The position numbers were made by a program, and so were the translations under genes. 34,341 nucleotides of DNA, taken from assembly GCA_027858235.1 (NCBI GenBank), contig JAQIDC010000003.1, positions 1 through 34,341 of the forward strand, in the 5' to 3' direction. Each line of letters opens with the position of its first letter. The stretch's first letter is position 1. Source of the stretch: Patescibacteria group bacterium (GTDB lineage Bacteria > Patescibacteriota > Patescibacteriia > Patescibacteriales > BM507). Shown here one piece after another: positions 7,990-14,488 of the stretch. The notes beneath the pieces are model-generated. The model saw only the letters and a list, made by a program, of their open reading frames with translations. It did not search any database and had not been told where the DNA came from.

Positions 7990-8546
7990 TATTTTTATTC
8001 GCCGCGATGTATATAGCATTGCATTCCTTTAATACCGCTCATGCCGAAGGAGATAAAAATGGCCCAAAACAAAGGACAGCCCAATGTTTAAGGTTCTAGT
8101 AGATGAAAAATCAATCTGCCGGCGCAATTACCTGGTCACGACCAACAAATAACCGGTCCGGCCCGCGGTAACGCCAAATTACGAGAGCTTCTCTCGTAAA
8201 ACATCGTATTGGAGGTCTCCATGAATCGACGCCCTCGCGACAGAATCTAGTTAGGCTCACCCACGCCTTCCCAGCGCAAAGTAGGTTTTATTTTGAGATC
8301 TTGCAGAAGAAGATAAATAAAATCTAAGGGTTTTTTAAAAAAGGAAGAAATGGGAGCGAAATCGCTTCCAGTGGAGCGGACTGAGGTCCGCAAGTTGCGC
8401 CCCGAGATTAATGGGGATGGCCATTACTGGTAAGATTAAATCCCGGTTTAATGGCTTCGAGAATTGGTCCTCGGTTCGCTTCACAAAAAAAGGGACGGGC
8501 CCTTGAACCCGAATCCAGCCAGGCACCCATTGAAAAGGGCGGTGCC
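7990..8546 (+). ncRNA. GC-rich folded non-coding block
   Basis: About 550 bases with no credible ORF on either strand and much higher GC than the surrounding genes, the usual mark of functional RNA in an AT-rich genome. Seen on the + strand: GGCG-(CAA)-TTACC (8121-8132) pairing with GGTAACGCC (8167-8175) around two inner hairpins; TTACGAGAG/CTCTCGTAA (8179-8199, perfect); GGGAGCG/CGCTTCC (8352-8369); GCGGAC-TGAG-GTCCGC (8376-8391); ATTAAA/TTTAAT near 8434-8451; GGCACC/GGTGCC (8522-8546). I looked for RNase P (GAGGAAAGUCC, ACAGAA...GCUUA), tmRNA (tag ending in Ala-Ala, T-arm), SRP RNA and 6S and could not make any fit convincingly. It may be one long RNA or two. Strand is inferred from the promoters and 3' terminator. 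Confidence 0.6.
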
Positions 8547-8553
8547 AAAAAAT

Positions 8554-8582
8554 AGCCACCTGGTTTATATCAGGTGGCTTTT
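8554..8582 (+). terminator. Terminator of the RNA block
   Basis: AGCCACCTG (8554-8562) and CAGGTGGCT (8571-8579), perfect 9-bp stem, 8-base loop, then TTTT. Confidence 0.85.
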
Positions 8583-8610
8583 ATCTTTCTAAAAATTTAT
8601 TTCATAGAAA

Positions 8611-8644
8611 AGACCTTGGAGGTCTTTAAGGACCTCCAAGGTCT
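8611..8644 (-). terminator. 14-bp perfect inverted repeat, likely terminator
   Basis: AGACCTTGGAGGTC (8611-8624) and its exact complement (8631-8644) around TTTAAG. On the minus strand it lies about 60 bases after the oxidoreductase stop and is followed by TTTTC, so it probably terminates that gene; it may work both ways. Confidence 0.65.
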
Positions 8645-8704
8645 AAAAGGTTTTAGATTGTAATGCATTTATTATTTATCTAAGAGTCTTTTTTTTATGA
8701 CAAC

Positions 8705-10063
8705 TTACTTTATTTTCTTCTTCTTAAAAAAATCCATTACCTTCCCCATAGCATCTTCACTGGCCATAACAATAGGATTCATAAATGGCCAAGGGCTGAG
8801 AGAGGGGTGAGCTATGTAGTTGTATTTCATTAATTTTAATATACTTAGCTTAAGACCTATTCCCATGCTAGCAATTTCTAGAAACCCTGTTACTCCATTT
8901 CCATAAGCTTCAGCGCCCACTATTTTCATTCTGGGTCCAGCAAAAATTAATTTAAATGAAAGCGGTTTTTTGCTTTTTAGGTCATCATAGACATTTGTCG
9001 TTTCAGCGTAGCCTGTAACAATGAATTTGAACTTCTTTTTTGCTTGATTTTCGTTTAAACCAACCTGGCCATATTCACGGCCGAGTATTTTAAAAGCAAA
9101 AGCATTTGTTGTCCCCTGATATTTGATAGGAAAGTTTGCAAGCTGGTAACCTACTATTTTTGCTTGCTGAATAGCAACACTCGCTAATTGACTAATAGTG
9201 TTCTCTCCTGTAATGGCTGAGACAGGCATAACACAATCACCGCAAGCAAAAATATTTTTGACATTTGTTTCCATCTTTTCATTAACAATGATGCCGTGAC
9301 TGCCAAGTTTTATTCCAGTATTTTTAGCGATCTCTATGTTTGGCTTAACTCCTGTTGCAATAATAACAATATCAGCTTCTAATTTTTCTTTTTTGTTGTT
9401 TCTTTTAATCTTAATTACTTTTTTATCTTTAATATCTTCAATTTCAATAATATCTGTATTAAATAAAATATTTATCTGATTGTCTCTTAGATGATTTACA
9501 ATCTTAGTAGAAAATTCTAAATCTGCCAAAGCAGGTGATATTCTCTCTGCTTTTTCAAGAATAGTTACATCTATGTTCTTTTCTCTGAATGCAGCAGCCA
9601 TTTCGCATCCTATAATTCCTGCTCCAATGACAATTGCTTTTTTAACATTTTTTAATTTTTCATCTATTTGTTTAATGTCCTTACTCTCTCTGACGGTGTG
9701 ATAATTATATTCAGTTAATCCAGGAATTTTTGGAACAAATGGTCTCGCGCCAGTAGCGATAACAAGATAGTCATAAACAAAAAAATTATTCTTATTTGTA
9801 ATAACCACTTTTTTTGCTGTATCTATACTTATCGCTTTTTCATGAACCACTTCAACACCAAAGTTTGTGATCATTGATTCTGCTTGAACAGCATCACTAA
9901 GTTTTGCTTGATCATTAATAACATAAGGAGAACTACAGCGACAATATATGTCTTCCTCTTCGGAGAGAATAGTGGCGCTAAATTTTTTTGGTCTTAATTG
10001 GGTAGATACAATTGCACTAAACATCCCGGCCCCACCACAACCAATAACTAATATTTTTTTCAT
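8705..10063 (-). CDS. FAD/NAD(P) disulfide-reductase-family oxidoreductase (Nox/CoA-disulfide reductase-like)
   Basis: A 452-aa flavoprotein of the pyridine nucleotide-disulfide oxidoreductase class. The FAD-binding GCGGAG is at residues 8-13, the NAD-binding VIGAGIIGCEMA near 146-157, and the second FAD motif FACGDCV near 272-278. The segment CRCSSPYVI places Cys43 where NADH oxidases and CoA-disulfide reductases carry the single redox-active cysteine (usually C-G-x-P-Y). It probably uses NAD(P)H to reduce oxygen, peroxide or a small disulfide, giving redox balance or oxygen defence. Single gene with its own promoter at 10091-10119. No ribosome site. The substrate is not determinable from sequence. 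Confidence 0.88.
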   Translation of the reverse strand: MKKILVIGCGGAGMFSAIVSTQLRPKKFSATILSEEEDIYCRCSSPYVINDQAKLSDAVQAESMITNFGVEVVHEKAISIDTAKKVVITNKNNFFVYDYLVIATGARPFVPKIPGLTEYNYHTVRESKDIKQIDEKLKNVKKAIVIGAGIIGCEMAAAFREKNIDVTILEKAERISPALADLEFSTKIVNHLRDNQINILFNTDIIEIEDIKDKKVIKIKRNNKKEKLEADIVIIATGVKPNIEIAKNTGIKLGSHGIIVNEKMETNVKNIFACGDCVMPVSAITGENTISQLASVAIQQAKIVGYQLANFPIKYQGTTNAFAFKILGREYGQVGLNENQAKKKFKFIVTGYAETTNVYDDLKSKKPLSFKLIFAGPRMKIVGAEAYGNGVTGFLEIASMGIGLKLSILKLMKYNYIAHPSLSPWPFMNPIVMASEDAMGKVMDFFKKKKIK

Positions 10064-10090
10064 ATTTAATTATATTTTTATTATAGACTT

Positions 10091-10119
10091 ATTATACAAT
10101 TTTTTTGATAAAACATAAA
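10091..10119 (-). promoter_or_regulatory. Promoter of the oxidoreductase gene
   Basis: On the minus strand: TTTATG (10114-10119), 17 bases, TATAAT (10091-10096). A second TATAAT lies about 10 bases closer to the gene. Confidence 0.55.
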
Positions 10120-10201
10120 GTTTTAGTTTAATAAGAACTTAATATTAGTGATTTATAATAAATATGAACAGTATATCCACTGTTTCTCCACTTTTATAGC
10201 A

Positions 10202-10230
10202 TTGACACAGGGTTTTAGTGATGATAAAAT
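10202..10230 (+). promoter_or_regulatory. Near-consensus promoter for RNA copy C
   Basis: TTGACA (10202-10207), 17 bases, TAAAAT (10225-10230). Expected start near 10237, just before the RNA stem at 10246. Divergent from the oxidoreductase promoter. Confidence 0.8.
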
Positions 10231-10245
10231 AATAACCCAATAAAG

Positions 10246-10371
10246 AAAGGTCATTTTAAACGGGCTAGGCACGACAAGCATGGGGATTTAACGAGAAGGG
10301 CGTAGTTGGCTAAGGCTAACTTGCAACTACTTTAGAATTTCCTGCCTACCCATTTAAGTTGATCTTTTTTT
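10246..10371 (+). ncRNA. Novel structured RNA, copy C (free-standing)
   Basis: Third member of the family seen at 7644 and 7771. The closing stem runs from AAAGGTCA...TTAAACGGGCTAGGCA (10246-10271) to TGCCTACCCATTTAA...GATCTTT (10343-10367), with a bulged C and wobbles. Shared core GGCACGACAAGCAT (10268-10281). Inner helix GGGGATT (10282-10288) with AATTTCC (10336-10342). The hairpin GTTGGC-TAAG-GCTAAC replaces the UACG loop of A/B, and an alternative GTAGTTG/CAACTAC pairing is possible. The T-run at 10365-10371 ends the transcript, giving a discrete RNA of about 130-135 nt with its own promoter and no ORF. Confidence 0.78.
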
Positions 10372-10377
10372 GTATTC

Positions 10378-10403
10378 AAAAACTGCTTTTAAAAGCAGTT
10401 TTT
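10378..10403 (-). terminator. Bidirectional terminator
   Basis: AAAAACTGCTTTT followed directly by its complement (10378-10403), a perfect palindrome with T-runs on both strands. It lies 17 bases after the stop of the minus-strand vanW-like gene and just past RNA copy C. Confidence 0.8.
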
Positions 10404-10419
10404 ATTTTTGTATATATAT

Positions 10420-12315
10420 TTATTGCACTATTTCTTCTGTACTTGTTGCTACTATTTCTTCTTCATCACTACTTAGTTTTTCAACCCCTATTAAACAAAC
10501 TTCTTGCCAGGGCACATAGTGAGAAGTAAATCTCTTTTCGACAACATTTTCTTCATCATATGTCACTGTATAATCAAAATAAGCATCAGCTCCATTGTGG
10601 GCATGCTCAGTACACCTTTTTTCGCCAACTGGAAGATTGAGAGTCTCGATTAGCTTGGTTGGCCCAGGTTTTGTAATGTTATAAATAGTTGGGTCAGTTA
10701 ACTCGACTATCCTACCATCTCGTGTCCCCCAAAAATCAAAATAAATATCATCTCCTTCTATTCTTGTCTGAATTAGAATGTTATCTTTAGTATCGTTTAT
10801 AAATTTGAAATCAGGCCAGGGATCATAAATAGTAGCATCTGTTCCAGCCGGCTCATAATATGAAACTCGATATGAATGATTTCTTCGCATAGTGACGGGA
10901 AGACCACTTTGAAGTACTGTCCTAAAGAGAGTTGTTCCTATTTGGCAGAGTCCTCCTCCGTATTCAGCAATAGTCTCATTTCCTTTTATAACAAGTTCTT
11001 GTAAATAACCACTATCTCCGTCAATTTCACCGAGAGCAGTCATAAGTGAAAACTCTTCATCAGGTTTTATAATAAGACCGTTAATTGCAGCCGCTCCAGT
11101 TGAGATATTATGTATTCTATTTGAAGGTGAACCACTAAAATCAGAATGACCGGTCCCAATTAATTCATTTATTCCGATATCGTTTACGTTCTGGGTGCGT
11201 AGCTTACTTTTTAATTCAGTTATAGCAAGGGTGATATTTTTTTCACCTTCTCCAATAAACTTATTTTCAAGAAGATTGAAGCTAGCATCAAAATTTACCT
11301 CAAGTCCATCTTTGCTTTGTTGAAATTCTACAACCCTACCATCTTTTATTTCAAATTTAGCATTTTGGGGCTCAATCTTAGTTTCATTAAAAATGTTTTC
11401 TTCAAAATAGCTTTTAACTTTGGATTCACTGAAACTAACAAATATTTTTTCTTTTTCAACGGAAGGATCAAAGGTGCTTTTAAGATCCAATAATCCTGCA
11501 AGGGTTTCTTTATCTATGGTCCAAGAATCATCTTTTGCTAATTTATTATCAATTTTTTCAGAATCAAACTTTATAATCAATGGAGCGTTTTCTATAATTT
11601 TTTCTGCCTCTTTTTCAAGTCCGGTGGTTTGATTTTTGTGTATAGTTGGTTTTTCAATCTTAGATATTAATTGAATATTAGAAGAATCGAAATATTTAAG
11701 ATTATTTTCTAGATTAATAATGGCAAGATTGTAGTCAATAACATTGCCAAATTTTTCTTCTTTTATAGTAAACTCCTTATCCTCATATTGTAAACTAGCG
11801 TTAGCAGGGACAACTTCAAATTTTTCAAAATTGCTTTTTAGGATTTTATAGATTTCTTCTTTATTTAAAGAAAAGAACAGAGGAGTTTGTTTTTTATTAG
11901 TAAAAAGGTTAATTTTATTTTTTAAATTAATAATTGGAGTGTCTTCTCTTCCGAGCTTTAGGGCCTCTTTTATTGATGAGTCAATATTAAAGTTAATTAT
12001 TTGATAAGCTAAGTCACCTTCAACAGAGGAGAGAGTTGGGAATATTTTGGTTTGTTTGTTTTGATATGAAAAAACAACTCCATTTTGATCTAGTGAATTT
12101 ATTTTGCTGTTTAGGATTTTCTCTGCTTCAATTAGGGTTTTCCCTCCAAGGTCGAGGTTGCCAATGTATACTCCTGGATAAATTTTGTCAGTATATTTTT
12201 TTTCAAAAATAAAATAAGAGCTAATAGCTACTGCGGTGGTTAAAACAAAAAAGGCCACTAAGACAAGCAACCATTTTAATATTTTTTTTGTTCGATGATG
12301 TTTAAAAATATTCAT
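10420..12315 (-). CDS. VanW-family envelope protein with peptidoglycan-binding-like repeats
   Basis: A 631-aa membrane-anchored protein. A basic start is followed by a transmembrane helix (ILKWLLVLVAFFVLTTAVAI, 13-32) with the rest outside. Residues 50-370 hold two YoaR/PG_binding_4-type units (GVYIGNLDLGGKTLIEAEKIL at 48-68 is the typical opening). The VanW domain covers about 390-530, with FSGSPSNRIHNI, GEFS-like DEEFSLMTALG, YGGGLCQIGTTLFRTVL, RRNHSYRVSYY and PAGTDATIYDP. VanW proteins occur in glycopeptide-resistance and Gram-positive envelope loci; their biochemical role is unknown, and a wall-linked function is inferred. Third gene of a coupled operon: its ATG follows directly on the DUF3006 stop. 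The C-terminus (SSDEEEIVATSTEEIVQ) is acidic and probably disordered. Confidence 0.88.
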   Translation of the reverse strand: MNIFKHHRTKKILKWLLVLVAFFVLTTAVAISSYFIFEKKYTDKIYPGVYIGNLDLGGKTLIEAEKILNSKINSLDQNGVVFSYQNKQTKIFPTLSSVEGDLAYQIINFNIDSSIKEALKLGREDTPIINLKNKINLFTNKKQTPLFFSLNKEEIYKILKSNFEKFEVVPANASLQYEDKEFTIKEEKFGNVIDYNLAIINLENNLKYFDSSNIQLISKIEKPTIHKNQTTGLEKEAEKIIENAPLIIKFDSEKIDNKLAKDDSWTIDKETLAGLLDLKSTFDPSVEKEKIFVSFSESKVKSYFEENIFNETKIEPQNAKFEIKDGRVVEFQQSKDGLEVNFDASFNLLENKFIGEGEKNITLAITELKSKLRTQNVNDIGINELIGTGHSDFSGSPSNRIHNISTGAAAINGLIIKPDEEFSLMTALGEIDGDSGYLQELVIKGNETIAEYGGGLCQIGTTLFRTVLQSGLPVTMRRNHSYRVSYYEPAGTDATIYDPWPDFKFINDTKDNILIQTRIEGDDIYFDFWGTRDGRIVELTDPTIYNITKPGPTKLIETLNLPVGEKRCTEHAHNGADAYFDYTVTYDEENVVEKRFTSHYVPWQEVCLIGVEKLSSDEEEIVATSTEEIVQ

Positions 12316-12513
12316 TTATTTTTCAGTATCCAAGAGTTCATTCAAAATATCTTTTGCTAAACTGTCTTCTTTTGATATTTCTAAATAGACCGAAGAACCT
12401 TTTTCCGTATCTTTATCTAGAAAGTTGGCAGGGAGAATGATTGTTTTATTATCCTCGGTCTTAAAATAAGCATTATCTTTCTCAAATTTCTCAAAAATTA
12501 GTTTATGTGACAT
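12316..12513 (-). CDS. DUF3006-like small protein
   Basis: A 65-aa protein resembling DUF3006. The family pattern is an N-terminal beta strand with the gene's own 'dg' turn, then an invariant-type I-x-L-P (TIILPANFLDKD, about 24-35), then a G-x-x-x-x-L strand (KGSSVYLEIS). No catalytic residue is evident; a small beta-barrel is likely. It fits exactly between the hsp20-like and VanW genes: its ATG follows the hsp20 stop with no gap, and its stop abuts the next ATG. Stoichiometric translation through stop-start coupling is therefore likely. Function unknown. Confidence 0.7.
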   Translation of the reverse strand: MSHKLIFEKFEKDNAYFKTEDNKTIILPANFLDKDTEKGSSVYLEISKEDSLAKDILNELLDTEK

Positions 12514-12996
12514 TTATCTTTCTTTAACTTTAATTGATATTTGTTTGCTCGATCTTGATTTAGGTAGAACAATAGTTAAAACTCCGTTTTCAAGAAGAGC
12601 GTCTATTTTGTCTTCTTCAACCTCAACAGGAAGAATAACAGAACGAGAAAATGAGCCCCAGTAACATTCTTTGTATAGGTAATTTTCTTCTTTTACCTCT
12701 TCGTTCATCTCTCTCTTTCCTCGGATTGTTAGCATGTCGTTATTTATGGAAATATCAATATCTTCAGATTTTACGCCAGCAATAGTTGATTTTACAATAA
12801 TAGCCTCAGGAGTTTGATAGACATCAATAGAGAGCTGACCTTCTTCGTAATCATCTTCTAGCCATTGTTCTTCTTGTTCTTCATTATTTTCTTCGATTTC
12901 TGAGTTTAGTGAAGAATCAAACTCTTGAACATCTTCATCTTCGTATTCTTCTTCTGGTTTCTCAAAACCAGCTAATCTTTTGAGAATTTTTACCAT
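12514..12996 (-). CDS. Small heat-shock protein (Hsp20/alpha-crystallin)
   Basis: A 160-aa small heat-shock chaperone that holds unfolding proteins. The alpha-crystallin domain spans about 50-155: QLSIDVYQTPEAIIVKSTIAGVK (54-76), then DIDISINNDMLTIRGKR, then the family-typical GSFSRSVILPVEVEEDKIDALLENGVLTIVLPK. The C-terminal I-x-I motif is ISIKV. The N-terminal 50 residues are unusually acidic (EEEYEDEDVQEFDSSLNSE and similar). First gene of the operon with DUF3006 and VanW. The promoter at 13032-13060 has consensus spacing; no CIRCE element is visible. Confidence 0.93.
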   Translation of the reverse strand: MVKILKRLAGFEKPEEEYEDEDVQEFDSSLNSEIEENNEEQEEQWLEDDYEEGQLSIDVYQTPEAIIVKSTIAGVKSEDIDISINNDMLTIRGKREMNEEVKEENYLYKECYWGSFSRSVILPVEVEEDKIDALLENGVLTIVLPKSRSSKQISIKVKER

Positions 12997-13031
12997 ATTT
13001 TTAATAGATAGTTTATCTTATTTATGAATAT

Positions 13032-13060
13032 ATTATAGAATTATTCGATAAATATTGCAA
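13032..13060 (-). promoter_or_regulatory. Promoter of the hsp20 operon
   Basis: Minus strand: TTGCAA (13055-13060), 17 bases, TATAAT (13032-13037). Transcript start near 13025, about 28 bases before the ATG. Looks housekeeping-sigma dependent. Confidence 0.7.
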
Positions 13061-13069
13061 GAGATAAAA

Positions 13070-13118
13070 GTGAAAGAAATTTTTATATTTTGCGTAGTAC
13101 TAAGTGCATGGAGAAATA
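13070..13118 (+). repeat. 49-bp leader repeat, copy 1
   Basis: 45 of 49 bases match copy 2 at 13201. The invariant part is TTGCGTAGTACTAAGTGCAT followed by GG(A/G)GAAATA. Next comes a hairpin ATAGC-TACG-GCTAT and, after a spacer, the terminator at 13159. No ORF follows, so this copy may yield only a short terminated RNA. Confidence 0.7.
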
Positions 13119-13158
13119 GCTACGGCTATAAATAAAAAAAATTGCCTGACAAGCAAAA

Positions 13159-13188
13159 AACAGACCTGCGGGGGCATGGTCTGTTTTT
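13159..13188 (+). terminator. Terminator between the two leader repeats
   Basis: AACAGACC (13159-13166) and GGTCTGTT (13178-13185), loop about 11 bases, T-run to 13188. The reverse strand also ends in Ts. The same arms recur at 13852. Confidence 0.8.
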
Positions 13189-13200
13189 AAAAAAAAGAGG

Positions 13201-13249
13201 GTGAAAGAAATATTTTTATCTTGCGTAGTACTAAGTGCATGGGGAAATA
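13201..13249 (+). repeat. 49-bp leader repeat, copy 2
   Basis: Direct copy of 13070-13118, placed 61 bases before the ATG at 13310. Here it is followed by AGTGATCACT instead of the UACG hairpin. The strong sequence conservation compared with the diverged spacer suggests a functional promoter, operator or RNA element for the gene at 13310. Confidence 0.7.
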
Positions 13250-13309
13250 AGTGATCACTAAATCCTTTCAAAAAATAAATTAATTAAAAATACTAATAAT
13301 ATTAAAATT

Positions 13310-13822
13310 ATGAAAAACAATAAATTAACAGTTGGAGCAGCAGCTCTAGTAGCCATTATCGCTACAGCCGGAATGGCAGCTAGCACTTTCGCCTATCAAG
13401 GTGATCCAAGCGTTCAAGGACCAAACGTAGACACAGCAACTCATGAAGCAATGACAGCTGCATTTGAAAGCGGTAGTTATGAAGCCTGGAAAGCAAATAA
13501 ACCAAACGAATCAAAAGGAAGAATGATGGAAGTTATTAATGATGAAGCATCTTTTGCAAAGTTTGCAGAAATTAGAGAACTAAGATTGGCCGGCGATACA
13601 GAAGGAGCAGATGCTCTAAGGGTTGAGTTAGGATTAGGACTTCATGATGGTGAAAGCAGAGGGACAGGAATGAAAAACTCAGGAAACAAAGGTGCTGGAC
13701 AAGGTGAAGGTGAAAGAGGTGCTAATGGTTCAAGAGGTTCAAATAACGAAAATAGAGGACAAAACCAAGGCGGAAACTTCGTAGATGCAAATGGCGACGG
13801 AGCTTGTGACTTAATTGAGTAA
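13310..13822 (+). CDS. Secreted protein with C-terminal DxNGDG calcium-loop-like motif
   Basis: A 170-aa exported protein. A Sec signal peptide (residues 1-28, cleavage after ASTFA) leads to a helical domain rich in Ala, Glu and Lys (about 30-110), then a Gly/Asn/Arg-rich low-complexity linker (about 113-154), and ends in FVDANGDGACDLIE. DANGDGACD resembles the calcium loop of EF-hands/dockerins, with a single Cys165. The helical part with repeated Phe-Ala pairs resembles small exported proteins common in candidate-phyla genomes, but I assign no name. No Shine-Dalgarno site. Leader repeat copy 2 lies upstream, a terminator at 13852 follows. It may bind Ca2+ at the surface. Confidence 0.8.
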   Translation: MKNNKLTVGAAALVAIIATAGMAASTFAYQGDPSVQGPNVDTATHEAMTAAFESGSYEAWKANKPNESKGRMMEVINDEASFAKFAEIRELRLAGDTEGADALRVELGLGLHDGESRGTGMKNSGNKGAGQGEGERGANGSRGSNNENRGQNQGGNFVDANGDGACDLIE

Positions 13823-13851
13823 ATTAAAACTAGATTTAATTTTACAAAAAA

Positions 13852-13881
13852 AACAGACCGTAGGAATCCGGTCTGTTTTTT
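13852..13881 (+). terminator. Terminator of the DxNGDG protein gene
   Basis: AACAGACCG (13852-13860), loop, CGGTCTGTT (13869-13877), Ts to 13881. Confidence 0.85.
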
Positions 13882-13907
13882 ATTTTGTGCTCCTGGATGG
13901 TTTCGAA
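13877..13907 (-). repeat. Duplicated 3' end of tRNA-Ile
   Basis: 27 identical bases (T-run, then ATTTTGTGCTCCTGGATGGT...) also occur at 14056-14082, where they are the 3' acceptor and T-stem of the intact tRNA-Ile plus its downstream flank. Here the tRNA homology stops after the T-stem and the sequence continues GGGGTGGAAACCCC. A tRNA remnant or old attachment-type duplication. Confidence 0.6.
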
Positions 13908-14033
13908 GGGGTGGAAACCCCAACACTTATTCTCTGGATAGTTTATCTAGAAATCCTGTTCGTGAGTTTTGACTTGTTTTTATTCATTTTTAATATTAGT
14001 TCACATGGTTCGCACCTCCAAAATCTCAAAACA

Positions 14034-14060
14034 AAAACTCCGCCATTTGGCAGAGTTTTT
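14034..14060 (+). terminator. Hairpin with T-run before tRNA-Ile
   Basis: AAACTC-c-GCC, loop ATTT, GGC-a-GAGTTT, then Ts to 14060. It could terminate leftward or rightward transcription; on the minus strand it lies just past the tRNA. Confidence 0.6.
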
Positions 14061-14066
14061 ATTTTG

Positions 14067-14139
14067 TGCTCCTGGATGGTTTTGAACCATCGACCCCCAC
14101 GTTATAAGCGTGGTGCTCTAACCCCTGAGCTACAGGAGC
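14067..14139 (-). tRNA. tRNA-Ile (anticodon UAU)
   Basis: Minus strand cloverleaf: acceptor GCTCCTG/CAGGAGC (7 bp, perfect), D-arm GCTC/GAGC, anticodon stem CCACG/CGTGG with loop CTTATAA, T-arm GATGG-TTCAAAA-CCATC, discriminator A, no encoded CCA. The anticodon TAT reads AUA directly. Bacteria usually read AUA with a CAU tRNA modified to lysidine, so this is uncommon. All stems are intact. Confidence 0.93.
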
Positions 14140-14160
14140 GTAATGTATTTTGAATGTTTT

Positions 14161-14209
14161 CTGGATTCCGGATTCCTCCAAAGGCGGACATGCAAGTCCA
14201 GAATGACCT
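14161..14209. repeat. Interspersed palindrome-type repeat
   Basis: CTGGATTCCGGATTC at the left and AAGTCCAGAATGACC at the right form the usual ends of a widespread intergenic repeat (CTGGATTCCGG...GTCCGGAATGAC type), here with about 18 unrelated bases in the middle. No coding potential. Confidence 0.5.
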
Positions 14210-14242
14210 TGTTTCATGTTTTGTAATATGTGTTACATGAAA

Positions 14243-14326
14243 TGGTGGACGACACAAGATTCGCACTTTTACACATCTTCGATATGGAAAAGTATTTCGC
14301 ACTCGCACGTGCTCAAAACAGTGTCG
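14243..14326 (-). pseudogene. Degenerate tRNA-like sequence
   Basis: On the minus strand CGACAC (14321-14326) pairs with GTGTCG (14250-14255), and the 3' end reads TCC-ACCA as in a mature tRNA. A T-loop-like GCGAAT is present but its stem is broken, and the D and anticodon arms are poor. The block GGTGGACG at 14244 repeats the acceptor flank of the adjacent tRNA-Val. Probably a decayed tRNA gene. Confidence 0.35.
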
Positions 14327-14329
14327 GGG

Positions 14330-14403
14330 TGGACGCGAGAGGACTCGAACCTCTGACCCCCACGATGTCAACGTGATACTCTAACCAGCTGAGCTACGCG
14401 TCC
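14330..14403 (-). tRNA. tRNA-Val (anticodon GAC)
   Basis: Minus strand: acceptor GGACGCG/CGCGTCC, D-arm GCTC...GAGT, anticodon stem TCACG/CGTGG with loop TTGACAT, variable GGGTC, T-arm AGAGG-TTCGAGT-CCTCT, discriminator A. The anticodon GAC decodes GUC/GUU. All arms intact. Confidence 0.93.
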
Positions 14404-14488
14404 AGGGTTTTTGGATTTACTCATCCAAACAAAAAAGGATTTGGTAATCCTAGAATAAATTTATCACTATTTATTGTTTTTTACAAGA

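Noticed and set aside
8040-8090. Short frame after GGAGATAAAA that might be a tmRNA tag
   Set aside because: The encoded peptide ends Pro-Asn-Val and not Ala-Ala, and no tRNA-like acceptor/T-arm pair could be found around it.
8225-8265. CGACAGAATCTAGTTA resembling the 3' P4 strand of RNase P RNA
   Set aside because: The matching 5' GAGGAAAGUCC segment is missing, and the candidate partner near 8092 pairs over only four bases.
8335-8559. 74-aa minus-strand ORF in the GC-rich block
   Set aside because: It runs through perfect RNA stems, has no ribosome site and its protein looks random, so it is a shadow of the RNA.
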